Shown here: one piece after another, positions 44,946-52,994 of the stretch
Layout of the letters: each line of letters opens with the position of its first letter
Position numbering within the stretch: the first letter of the stretch is position 1
Assembly (NCBI GenBank): GCA_045132055.1
Contig: JBGURP010000007.1
Coordinates: forward strand, 248,001 to 312,000
Length of the DNA: 64,000 nt
DNA from: F23-D06 sp045132055
GTDB lineage: Bacteria; Bacteroidota; Bacteroidia; Bacteroidales; WCHB1-69
Reading direction: 5' to 3'
Notes under the pieces: model-generated
Database searches by the model: none
What the model saw: the letters and a program-made list of their open reading frames with translations, nothing else
What the model was told of the DNA's origin: nothing
Made by a program: the position numbers and the translations under genes

Positions 44946-46733
44946 TTAGTCCAGTTTGAGCACTGCGAGGAAGGCCGATTGCGGCACCTCCACGTTGCCA
45001 ATCTGGCGCATACGCTTCTTACCGCGTTTCTGTTTCTCCAGCAGCTTGCGTTTACGGGTAATATCGCCGCCGTAGCACTTGGCAGTCACATCCTTACGCA
45101 CAGCCTTCACCGTCTCACGGGCAATAATCTTGGAACCAATGGCAGCCTGAATAGCGATTTCAAACTGCTGGCGCGGAATCAACTCTTTCAGCTTCTCGCA
45201 GATGCGGCGACCGAAAGCATAAGCATTGTCGGCATGTATCAAGGCCGACAAGGCATCCACCGAATCACCATTCAAGAGGATATCCAGTTTTACCAAACGG
45301 GCCGGTTTGAAGCCGGTGATATGATAGTCGAACGAAGCATATCCTTTGGAGATGCTCTTCAGTTTGTCGTAGAAGTCGAACACAATCTCGCCCAGCGGCA
45401 TGTCGAAGGTAAGCTCGATTCGATTGGCAGCTACGTACATCTGGTTCACCAGCGAGCCTCGCTTGTCGATACAGAGCTTCATGATGGCGCCGATATAGTC
45501 ATCCTTAGAGATAATCTGGGCACGGATATAGGGTTCCTCCACGTGGTCGATTTCCGTGGGGGCGGGCATGCCAGAGGGATTATAGACATCCAGCCACTGT
45601 TTCTTGGTGGTCATCACCTTGTAAGAAACGTTGGGCACGGTGGCAATCACATCCTGGTCAAATTCGCGGTCGAGACGTTCCTCCACAATTTCCATGTGAA
45701 GCAATCCGAGGAAGCCGCAGCGGAAGCCGAAGCCAAGGGCAGCGGAAGACTCGGGTTCGAAGGTAAGGGAAGCATCATTGAGTTTCAGTTTCTCCAAAGA
45801 GGCGCGGAGTTCTTCGTACTGGTCTGCCTCCGTAGGGTAGATACCCGCGAAGAGCATGGGCTTCACTTCTTGGAATCCTTCGATGGCCGTCTCGCACGGA
45901 CGAGCAACATGAGTGATCGTGTCGCCCACCTTCACCTCCGAGGAGGTTTTGATACCGGTGATGAGATAGCCCACATCACCAGCAGAAAGGGTGTCCTTAG
46001 GCACGCGGTCCATCTTCAGAATGCCGATTTCGTCCGCATCGTATTCGCGCTTGGTGGAGACAAACTTCACCATTTCATGGGTCTTGATGGTTCCATTGAA
46101 AATGCGGAAATAAGCGATGATTCCACGGAATGAGTTGAACACAGAGTCGAAAATGAGTGCCTGCAGCGGGGCCTCAGGGTCGCCCTCCGGCGCAGGAATA
46201 CGTTCAATGATGGCTTGCAGAATTTCTTCCACGCCCTGGCCAGTCTTGCCGGAGGCCTCGATAATGTCGGACTCGTCGCAGCCGATGAGATCCACAATCT
46301 GGTCTTTCACCTCCAAAGGCATGGCAGCAGGCATATCCATCTTGTTGAGCACCGGAATGATTTCCAAATTGTTATCAATAGCCTGATAAAGATTGGAAAT
46401 AGTCTGGGCTTGGACACCTTGGGTGGCGTCCACCAGCAAGAGTGCGCCCTCGCATGCAGCGATGGAGCGGGACACCTCGTAGGAAAAATCCACGTGGCCC
46501 GGAGTATCAATCAGATTGAGAATATATTTCTCACCCTGATACATATATTCCATCTGAATGGCGTGGCTTTTGATGGTAATGCCGCGCTCGCGTTCCAAGT
46601 CCATGTCGTCCAGCACCTGATTCTGGAACTCACGGTCATTCACCGTCTTAGTATATTGTAAAAGCCTGTCGGCCAACGTGCTCTTGCCGTGGTCGATATG
46701 GGCTATAATGCAAAAATTTCGGATATGTTTCAT
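44946..46733 (-). CDS. lepA: Elongation factor 4 (LepA)
   Basis: Ribosome-associated translational GTPase. The 595 residues match the family. The start 'MKHIRNFCIIAHIDHGKSTLADRL' (P-loop 'AHIDHGKST') is at 46733; six additional upstream codons are in frame but not conserved. Also seen are 'ERGITIKSHAI', 'DTPGHVDFSYEV', 'NKMDMPAA' and the LepA-specific C-terminal domain ending 'GNVEVPQSAFLAVLKLD'. Its -7 box at 46741-46748 lies so close that the transcript would start within about 2 nt of the ATG. Confidence 0.96.
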   Translation of the reverse strand: MKHIRNFCIIAHIDHGKSTLADRLLQYTKTVNDREFQNQVLDDMDLERERGITIKSHAIQMEYMYQGEKYILNLIDTPGHVDFSYEVSRSIAACEGALLLVDATQGVQAQTISNLYQAIDNNLEIIPVLNKMDMPAAMPLEVKDQIVDLIGCDESDIIEASGKTGQGVEEILQAIIERIPAPEGDPEAPLQALIFDSVFNSFRGIIAYFRIFNGTIKTHEMVKFVSTKREYDADEIGILKMDRVPKDTLSAGDVGYLITGIKTSSEVKVGDTITHVARPCETAIEGFQEVKPMLFAGIYPTEADQYEELRASLEKLKLNDASLTFEPESSAALGFGFRCGFLGLLHMEIVEERLDREFDQDVIATVPNVSYKVMTTKKQWLDVYNPSGMPAPTEIDHVEEPYIRAQIISKDDYIGAIMKLCIDKRGSLVNQMYVAANRIELTFDMPLGEIVFDFYDKLKSISKGYASFDYHITGFKPARLVKLDILLNGDSVDALSALIHADNAYAFGRRICEKLKELIPRQQFEIAIQAAIGSKIIARETVKAVRKDVTAKCYGGDITRKRKLLEKQKRGKKRMRQIGNVEVPQSAFLAVLKLD

Positions 46734-46740
46734 AAGGCGG

Positions 46741-46748
46741 CAAAGATA
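46741..46748 (-). promoter_or_regulatory. -7 element of lepA, next to the start codon
   Basis: Minus-strand TATCTTTG (TAnnTTTG). Only 7 nt (CCGCCTT) separate it from the lepA ATG, which would make the mRNA leaderless or nearly so. Confidence 0.65.
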
Positions 46749-46778
46749 CAAAAAAATATGGCAGTCTTAATTCCCCTA

Positions 46779-49700
46779 TTACTTGCCACCCATCTTCACG
46801 AACTTTGCCCCGCGCCAACGTCCGTCTGCATACTCCACCCGCAGGAAATAGCTCCCGGACTTCAATGTCGTGACATCCAAAACCGACGAAGCGGAAACCT
46901 GCTTTGTCAGCACTTGTTTTCCACTGGCATCATAGACCGTTACTGTATTTGTGGCCTCAATTCCGGTTTCCACCATCAAATAATCTCCTGTAGGATTCGG
47001 GTAAATCTTCAATTCGGAATCTGCAGTGTATTCGGAAACAGAGGTGTTACCGAGAACATACACCGTGACAGCAACACGCGGGCTCACGCACAAGAGCGTA
47101 TCGTCCTGATAATGCTCTTCCAAATAATAGGTTGTCGTGTCGAAAAGCACCGGCGTGGTGTAATAATCCCCCACGGCGATGGCCTGCAACGCGGTGTCGG
47201 AATCGTACCAATACACCTCGTTTTGCGCCAACGCGACCAAGGTCGTCTGCATTCCCGGCAAGATATACTGGTCAAAAGCAACCGGTGCATCAACCTGCGG
47301 CTGAAGGGCAACATCGCACCGCGCACCCATACCCGGCCGAGTGGTGACCGTGAAAGTAGCTGTCTGATAGCAAGGTGCAGAAACTTCCACCGTGTAGGTG
47401 CCTGCCATAATCGGACGATGATAAACCCCTAACGGCAAATGAGAAAACACTTCGGAATGAAACCGGTCATGATTCACCACTTTTATCATGGCCTCAATGG
47501 GTTCGTGGGTGATCGCATCGGTAACCGTGCCCCAGAAACCATAGCTGCACTCCACCGCGTAGCTTAGCAGAGCATCCTTGTTCTTATCCCAGAAGGTGGG
47601 CAACACCAAAGTGTCCGTAATCACCGGTATGTAGCTCATCTCTATGGTCACCTCACGACAACGTTGGTAGTAGGTCATGTAATCCTGCCGACCGCCAACA
47701 AGCGGGCTCCAGTCGGCACCTTCGATAACCGAACGGCCCCGGTAATCGCCATAGAGATAGGCAGTATCTTGCGCTTGACACAGCGAGGCATAGTTCTGGC
47801 CCGTGTATCGGAACCAGTCGGCATCGGCATGGGAGCGCTGTGCAGTCGTCCAGGCATCCCACGGATAGTTCACAATTTCGGCGCCGCAATGGAAGTTGAC
47901 CGACATCACGAAATGTATCGGCGTGACCCAATCGATGATGGCTTGCGTCTCGGGTTGTATGTTAGCTTCGCCCTCCAATCCTGGCAAGTAGGGATAGTTG
48001 CGGTTCAACTGCACATCGTTGTAGTTGTGATAGATAGAATGGACACCGTCTTTCAGAATCAGGTCGTTGGTGAGATAATAGGTCCCGTCGGGGTTTTCGA
48101 GCGGGCAGATGTACAGGTCAACGCTGTCTAACAGTCTTTGAACGGCAGTATCGGTTGTCGCATTGTTCAATATATAGTCAGCCAGACGCAGCACCATGTA
48201 ATAACACACCGTTTCCCACCCGTGCATTGTGGACGAATAGAGAAAGGCCGGTTTTGTGGTGGTCTGTCCCAGTGTGTTGCTGATGTGAATGGCGAAGATG
48301 GAATGGTGCAAATCGGGATGTGGCGTATCTTCCAAAATGGTGTCTATCTCACAAAGATTCGGAAAAGAGTCCTGGAAATATTGCAAAAGTTGTGTGTAAA
48401 CATCGTAAGTGGGGTACTTGTTCCACCGCAGCATCTCCTCCAGCGTATTGGCCATGTGGCTATCGCTGACATCTTTGCTCGTGGACGGCAGCTCGTATGC
48501 TACGGCATCCCTTTCTTCCGATATGACCGCTGACGCCGATGGGAAATTGAGATATACGCACACGGTGTCGGAATGTGCCGACTCCACACCACCGCAAATG
48601 TATGTTATTGAATAACAATGCTCTCCTGCGGTAGCTAAGCTGTCAACATACACCGAGTCGGTCACCCCCGAGGCAATCAGCATCCCGTCGCGATATACGT
48701 TACAAAGGTGTCCGCTCGTCCGTTGGCCTCGTATGGTGAGATCATCCAAGCAAAATATATACTGGTCGTGCGATACGCAGTGTACCGCCACGTATTTGGC
48801 TGCTGCAGGCACCAAAAAAGAATATTCGTTCCACTCGGCAATTGTTGTGATTGTATCGCTGTGCAAGGGAATGAAACTGCTGGCATTCGTGTCCGTTATC
48901 GAATAAGCCACCACGAATTTCTCGTCTGGGAACCGGTCGGCAAAACCACGGGCGAAGAACGAAAAGATGAATGGTTCGGTGAAGTCCAGCTCAGGACTTA
49001 TTATCCAGTCGTCGTTGGCCATATCCGAATGGAAAGGGCTCCCGAAAAACCGGTGTCCCGAATGTGCCGTGGTGTTATACTGGTTTCCGACGAGGAGATA
49101 GTCGTCCAACACCACAAAGGCCATCGGCGAGCCCACATTGGGAAAACTTAGAAGGCCGAAAGGGGCGGTTGGAGCACCATCACCATCGATATAGTGCCAT
49201 CCCAATGTTCCGGGTGAATTGACTGCCCCGTATGGATGTCCTTCCACATCATCCAAAAGCAAGATTTCTTCAGCATGATAGGCGCTACCCCACGAGAGTG
49301 TTACTTCGTTTCCGCTGACCGAGGCTTGCGGTCTTCCCGGTGTCGCGCATGAATCCGTACTGAACTGCGCTATGATGCCTTTGGGCAGATGTATATCGTC
49401 AATCCATACGCAATCCGATCCTTTGCTTTTTGTCTGGTTCTTGGTATAGCAAAACTTCAGAACATGGTAACCCGAACTGATGGGGCATTGGAATTCGCTC
49501 CATTCCACATATCCCGCCAGCGAGTCGCGCAGTTCCCCGTCCAGCCAGAAGAGGAACCCGCCGCTACCTTCGGCCGAGAAAACCTTGCGGAAATACGAAA
49601 GAGTCCCGTTCTCCGTCAGATAGACACCCAACTGCATCACCGACTGTGTGTTCAGCGTGTAGTAGTTGCCGCTTCGCGCACAATATCTGCCACTATGCGC

Positions 49701-49868
49701 GCCTTCGCTGGTAATTTCCCAACGATACTGCGAGCCGGGGCGCTCCCATGAAAGAGTGGAAAAGTCACCTGACTCCCAATTCTCCACTATCGGATGCGAA
49801 ACCACCTGTCCCGACAACGGCACGGCCATTATGGCCAAAATAAAAACTATGAAACTCTTGATTTTCAT
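46779..49868 (-). CDS. Secreted M14 zinc carboxypeptidase with type IX sorting domain
   Basis: A 1029-residue exported protein starting at 49868 ('MKIKSFIVFILAIMAVPLSGQ', signal peptide); the frame stays open upstream to 50465 but without a signal or homology. Order: an N-terminal MAM/adhesin-like jelly roll (about 25-150), a second cleaved-adhesin (choice-of-anchor J) domain (about 200-340, 'DDWIISPELDFTEPFIFSFFA'), then the M14 peptidase (about 470-770) with HxxE 'HGWE' (H549, E552), 'ENPDGTYY', 'NFHCGAE' (third zinc ligand) and 'VTIEMSY' (catalytic Glu). A carboxypeptidase-regulatory-like beta domain (about 780-850) and a type A sorting domain (from about 953, 'KIYPNPTGDYLMVET') follow. 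Adhesin plus M14 plus sorting domain is a known plan for surface peptidases in Bacteroidota. Confidence 0.92.
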   Translation of the reverse strand: MKIKSFIVFILAIMAVPLSGQVVSHPIVENWESGDFSTLSWERPGSQYRWEITSEGAHSGRYCARSGNYYTLNTQSVMQLGVYLTENGTLSYFRKVFSAEGSGGFLFWLDGELRDSLAGYVEWSEFQCPISSGYHVLKFCYTKNQTKSKGSDCVWIDDIHLPKGIIAQFSTDSCATPGRPQASVSGNEVTLSWGSAYHAEEILLLDDVEGHPYGAVNSPGTLGWHYIDGDGAPTAPFGLLSFPNVGSPMAFVVLDDYLLVGNQYNTTAHSGHRFFGSPFHSDMANDDWIISPELDFTEPFIFSFFARGFADRFPDEKFVVAYSITDTNASSFIPLHSDTITTIAEWNEYSFLVPAAAKYVAVHCVSHDQYIFCLDDLTIRGQRTSGHLCNVYRDGMLIASGVTDSVYVDSLATAGEHCYSITYICGGVESAHSDTVCVYLNFPSASAVISEERDAVAYELPSTSKDVSDSHMANTLEEMLRWNKYPTYDVYTQLLQYFQDSFPNLCEIDTILEDTPHPDLHHSIFAIHISNTLGQTTTKPAFLYSSTMHGWETVCYYMVLRLADYILNNATTDTAVQRLLDSVDLYICPLENPDGTYYLTNDLILKDGVHSIYHNYNDVQLNRNYPYLPGLEGEANIQPETQAIIDWVTPIHFVMSVNFHCGAEIVNYPWDAWTTAQRSHADADWFRYTGQNYASLCQAQDTAYLYGDYRGRSVIEGADWSPLVGGRQDYMTYYQRCREVTIEMSYIPVITDTLVLPTFWDKNKDALLSYAVECSYGFWGTVTDAITHEPIEAMIKVVNHDRFHSEVFSHLPLGVYHRPIMAGTYTVEVSAPCYQTATFTVTTRPGMGARCDVALQPQVDAPVAFDQYILPGMQTTLVALAQNEVYWYDSDTALQAIAVGDYYTTPVLFDTTTYYLEEHYQDDTLLCVSPRVAVTVYVLGNTSVSEYTADSELKIYPNPTGDYLMVETGIEATNTVTVYDASGKQVLTKQVSASSVLDVTTLKSGSYFLRVEYADGRWRGAKFVKMGGK

Positions 49869-49910
49869 ATCTTTATATAATCCATATTTGACTAATCCAA
49901 AAAACAGAGG

Positions 49911-49918
49911 CAAATGTA
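49911..49918 (-). promoter_or_regulatory. -7 element for the M14 peptidase gene
   Basis: Minus-strand TACATTTG (TAnnTTTG), about 42 nt upstream of the start codon. Confidence 0.5.
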
Positions 49919-50001
49919 CATAAATATATTTAATGAAGAAAAGACGATGAGAAAAAAATACAAATCTCCATGCTAAGGATGTATGGTTTATGGATTTTGT
50001 G

Positions 50002-50009
50002 TACTTTTG
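50002..50009 (+). promoter_or_regulatory. -7 element for the pseudouridine synthase gene
   Basis: TACTTTTG (TAnnTTTG) 27 nt before the start at 50037. Confidence 0.55.
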
Positions 50010-50036
50010 TGTTTTAATATCAATCAATAGCTGGTC

Positions 50037-50570
50037 ATGGTAATCTTGTTCAATAAACCATACGGTGTACTGAGCCAATTCACCACCGAGGGTGGTCATC
50101 GTGCCCTCGATGAATTCGGCTTTCCTCCCGAGGTGTATGCCGCCGGACGTTTGGACCATGACAGTGAGGGTGCCTTGTTGCTGACGGACGACGGACGGCT
50201 GATCAAGCGGCTGCTGGATCCGAAGAATGCCCATCCCCGTACCTATCTTGCCCAAGTCGATGGCGAGATTACCGACGAAGCCTTGCATCAACTGAGTAAG
50301 GGTGTCGTCATCAAAGGCTACCGTACACGCCCCTGCAAGGCAGAGAAAGCTTTGCCACCCGAAAATCTCTGGGAGCGCGTGCCGCCCATTCGCTATCGCG
50401 CCAACATTCCTACCAGTTGGGTTCGCCTCACGCTTACCGAAGGCAAGAACCGACAGGTACGGCACATGACCGCCGCAGTAGGGTTCCCGACCTTACGGCT
50501 CATCCGCGTTCAAATCGGCGACCTCAGTCTGGGCTCACTCCAGCCGGGTGAGTGGAGAATCGTCAAATAG
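50037..50570 (+). CDS. rluE: RsuA/RluE-family pseudouridine synthase
   Basis: Isomerises a uridine in rRNA. The 177-residue protein lacks an S4 domain and begins directly with the catalytic fold: 'LFNKPYGVLSQFT', then the catalytic Asp motif 'AAGRLDHDSEGALLLTDDG' (D in RLD) and the C-terminal 'LTEGKNRQVRHMTAAVGFPTLRLIRV'. Missing S4 and short length are as in RluE (23S U2457). RluF-like or RsuA-like specificity is possible. It ends just before the promoter and leader of gatE. Confidence 0.9.
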   Translation: MVILFNKPYGVLSQFTTEGGHRALDEFGFPPEVYAAGRLDHDSEGALLLTDDGRLIKRLLDPKNAHPRTYLAQVDGEITDEALHQLSKGVVIKGYRTRPCKAEKALPPENLWERVPPIRYRANIPTSWVRLTLTEGKNRQVRHMTAAVGFPTLRLIRVQIGDLSLGSLQPGEWRIVK

Positions 50571-50628
50571 AGGTGCAAAAAACTGCTCAAAAAAATCATC
50601 ATCCCAGAAACGGGAAAACATTTTTTAC

Positions 50629-50636
50629 TATCTTTG
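50629..50636 (+). promoter_or_regulatory. -7 element, probable promoter of gatE-gatD
   Basis: TATCTTTG (TAnnTTTG) lies 368 nt before the gatE start. No other good box is seen nearer the gene, so the transcript would carry the whole palindromic array as leader. Confidence 0.6.
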
Positions 50637-50693
50637 CGACTTGTTTTTGACGCCCAAAATGGGCTCAAGACAACAGGGATTATTCTTTGAGCA

Positions 50694-50972
50694 GTCTCGA
50701 AGAGACAAAACGCACGAAGTGCACTTAACCCCTCACAAGCGACGAAGTCGCGCAGTGTGGGGCTACCACACGAGGCAACAGCCGTGGTGGGACAACCTAC
50801 AGCACAAGCGACGAAGTCGCGCAGTGTGGGGGCTACCACACGAGGCAACAGCCGTGGTGGGACAACCTACAGCACCAGCGACGAAGTCGCGCAGTGTGGG
50901 GCTACCACACGAGGCAACAGCCGTGGTGTGAGAACCTACAGCACCAGCGACGAAGTCGCGCAGTGTAGGGGC
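50694..50972 (+). repeat. Tandem palindromic repeat array in the gatE leader
   Basis: The 434-nt gap between rluE and gatE holds this array. Four copies of the hairpin GCGACGAAGTCGC start at 50739, 50808, 50878 and 50947, so the period is 69, 70, 69 nt. Between them each unit carries CGCAGTGTGGG, GCTACCACACGAGGCAACAG and CCGTGGTG, which folds as a second, nested hairpin (CCAC...GGC aaca GCC GTGG). Two related hairpins with other stems precede the array: GTCTC-GAA-GAGAC (50694-50706) and GCAC-GAA-GTGC (50712-50722). Copies differ by only a few bases. There are no unique spacers and no cas genes. Confidence 0.9.
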
Positions 50973-51004
50973 TAGTAAATGGTAAATAGTAAACTCTAAA
51001 CAAT

Positions 51005-52954
51005 ATGCAAACCATCAATCCTCAGGAAAATTACGAGAAAAGCCGCAAGGCCATCGGCTATGTTGACCGCAAGCAGGCCACGCAGGCTGACTACGACCGC
51101 ATCGGCTTCATGTCGGGCTTGGAGGTCCACCAGCAACTGGCCACCAAAGAGAAACTTTTCTGCCGCTGTCCGGCCGGCATCTTCCAGAAACCCGACGAGT
51201 TTGACGCCGAGTTGCTGCGCCACATGCGCCCCACCCTCTCCGAGATGGGCGAGTATGACGGCACCGCGCTCATGGAGTTCAAGACCCGCAAGAACATTGT
51301 CTATCGCATCGCACACCGCACCGCCTGCACCTACGAGGTGGACGACACCCCGCCGTTCCCCATCAACCCCGAGGCGCTGCAGTATGCACTCGAAATAGCC
51401 CTCGCCTCCAAGCTGAAGATCGTGGGCGAGGTGCACATCACCCGTAAACAGTACCTCGACGGTTCCATCCCGACAGGATTCCAGCGTACCGCCATTTTGG
51501 GTATTGACGGTGAAATCCAACTGAAGAACAAGAAAGTGCGCCTCATCCAGCTCAGCGTGGAAGAGGATGCATGCCGCGAGGTTTCCGACATCGGCCACAC
51601 GCGTGTCTATCGCACCGACCGTCTGGGCATGCCGCTCATCGAAACTGTGACCTACCCTGAGATGGTGAACCCGGACGAGGTGGAAGAGGCCTGCAACTAC
51701 ATCCGATTCCTGAACCGCAGCACGGGTCGCGTGCGCACGGGCATCGGCGCGGGGCGCGAAGACGTGAACGTGAGCTGCAAGGGCGGCACCCGTATCGAGG
51801 TGAAGGGCGTGTCCCACACCAAATGGATCCCGGAGGTCACTCACGTGGAGTGCTTCCGCCAGTGGGCACTGCTTGCCATCCGCGAGCAACTGAAAGCCCG
51901 CATCAGCAAAGAAAATTGGAAAATAAACTATACGGAACTCAACCCCAAGGAGTTCCATTTCTACTTCGACCCCATCACCGACGCTATCAAGAGCGGTGCT
52001 AAGGTCTATGCCGTCAACCTGCCGCAGTTTGCAGGTCTGCTCTCCCACTTCACCCAGCCCGGCCATCCGTTCTACAGCGAGTTCGCCGACAGACTGAAAG
52101 TCATCGCCTGCTTGGAACGCCCGAACATGGCCACGAGCGAGGATTTGGAGGATGTCGTGAGCCGCAGCGTGTTCGAGAAGGCCGCCAAGGCGCTCAACGC
52201 CGGCGACAACGACGCGCAGATCATCTTCTGGGCTCCGGAGGACGATGTGAAGACCGCTCTCGAGACCATCGAAGAGCGCGCCCTGATGGCCTTCGACGGC
52301 GTGCCGCAAGAAACCCGCAAGGCTCTGACCGACGGCACTACCATCTTCGAGCGCGTGCTGCCCGGTGCCGACCGTATGTACCCCGACACCGACTCCGCAC
52401 CTATCCCGTTGACCAACGACTACATCGAGGAACTGCGCCAAAACATCCCCGACGCTGTCGCCGACCGCTACGCGCAACTGGTGGAATGGGGTGTGCCGCA
52501 AGATTGTTTCAAGTATATCTTCACGCACAACTTCTTCCCGCTCATCAAGAAGATTGCCACGGAGCTGAACTATTGCCCGAAATTCTTGGGAACCTTCTTC
52601 GGCCAGCGACTCAAACATCTGCACGGCCAGTATGGCCTGATTCCGTTCTGCACCTGCAGAATTTTCGACCTGTTCGATTTCCTGAAAAAAGAGGGTCTCG
52701 ACAAAGCCATTGCCTACGACCTGCTCAAGCTGATGTTCGAGCATCCGAAGGCTGAATTTGAAGAGTTGTTGAAATTCACAGGCTATAGGAAGATGACCAA
52801 AGCGGAAATTGAAGAAGGAATGGGCATTATGGCAGAGGTTTTCAAACCGCAACGCAAACGTACTAATGACGAGGACAAACGCAATTATCTCCTCGGCTGC
52901 GCTCGCCAACATGCCGCTGGCAATGCCGCATTCACCGAAATAGCAACCAAATAA
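51005..52954 (+). CDS. gatE: Archaeal-type Glu-tRNA(Gln) amidotransferase subunit E
   Basis: GatE activates the glutamyl group of mischarged Glu-tRNA(Gln) and transfers ammonia supplied by GatD, giving Gln-tRNA(Gln). The GatB-like kinase cradle is clear: 'GFMSGLEVHQQLATKEKLFCRCP', 'YEVDDTPPFPIN', 'QYLDGSIPTGFQRTAIL', 'RLIQLSVEEDACRE', 'DRLGMPLIETVTYPEM' and 'TGIGAGREDVNVSCKGGTRIEVKGV'. At 649 residues it is far longer than bacterial GatB (about 475). The extra 290-420 region ('KVYAVNLPQFAGLLSHFTQPG') fits the AspRS-like GAD insert specific to GatE, and a YqeY-like tail (about 500-649) follows. gatD comes 40 nt downstream, which confirms the pair. GatDE is known as an archaeal system, so finding it in a bacterium points to transfer. 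A 638-residue open frame on the opposite strand is a shadow. Confidence 0.9.
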   Translation: MQTINPQENYEKSRKAIGYVDRKQATQADYDRIGFMSGLEVHQQLATKEKLFCRCPAGIFQKPDEFDAELLRHMRPTLSEMGEYDGTALMEFKTRKNIVYRIAHRTACTYEVDDTPPFPINPEALQYALEIALASKLKIVGEVHITRKQYLDGSIPTGFQRTAILGIDGEIQLKNKKVRLIQLSVEEDACREVSDIGHTRVYRTDRLGMPLIETVTYPEMVNPDEVEEACNYIRFLNRSTGRVRTGIGAGREDVNVSCKGGTRIEVKGVSHTKWIPEVTHVECFRQWALLAIREQLKARISKENWKINYTELNPKEFHFYFDPITDAIKSGAKVYAVNLPQFAGLLSHFTQPGHPFYSEFADRLKVIACLERPNMATSEDLEDVVSRSVFEKAAKALNAGDNDAQIIFWAPEDDVKTALETIEERALMAFDGVPQETRKALTDGTTIFERVLPGADRMYPDTDSAPIPLTNDYIEELRQNIPDAVADRYAQLVEWGVPQDCFKYIFTHNFFPLIKKIATELNYCPKFLGTFFGQRLKHLHGQYGLIPFCTCRIFDLFDFLKKEGLDKAIAYDLLKLMFEHPKAEFEELLKFTGYRKMTKAEIEEGMGIMAEVFKPQRKRTNDEDKRNYLLGCARQHAAGNAAFTEIATK

Positions 52955-52994
52955 TTTACTGAACCCTGTTCACTGACCCCTATACACTGTAATT

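Noticed and set aside
49869..50465. N-terminal extension of the M14 peptidase to 50465
   Set aside because: The extension runs antisense through rluE and the promoter region, and the true signal peptide begins at 49868.
50694..50972. CRISPR array
   Set aside because: Repeats are contiguous (69-70 nt period) with no unique spacers of even length, and no cas genes are in the window.
50996..52912. 638-residue open frame on the minus strand opposite gatE
   Set aside because: It is the exact shadow of gatE, with His/Val/Leu-rich composition typical of antisense frames, no recognised motif and no promoter. gatE has clear conserved motifs throughout.
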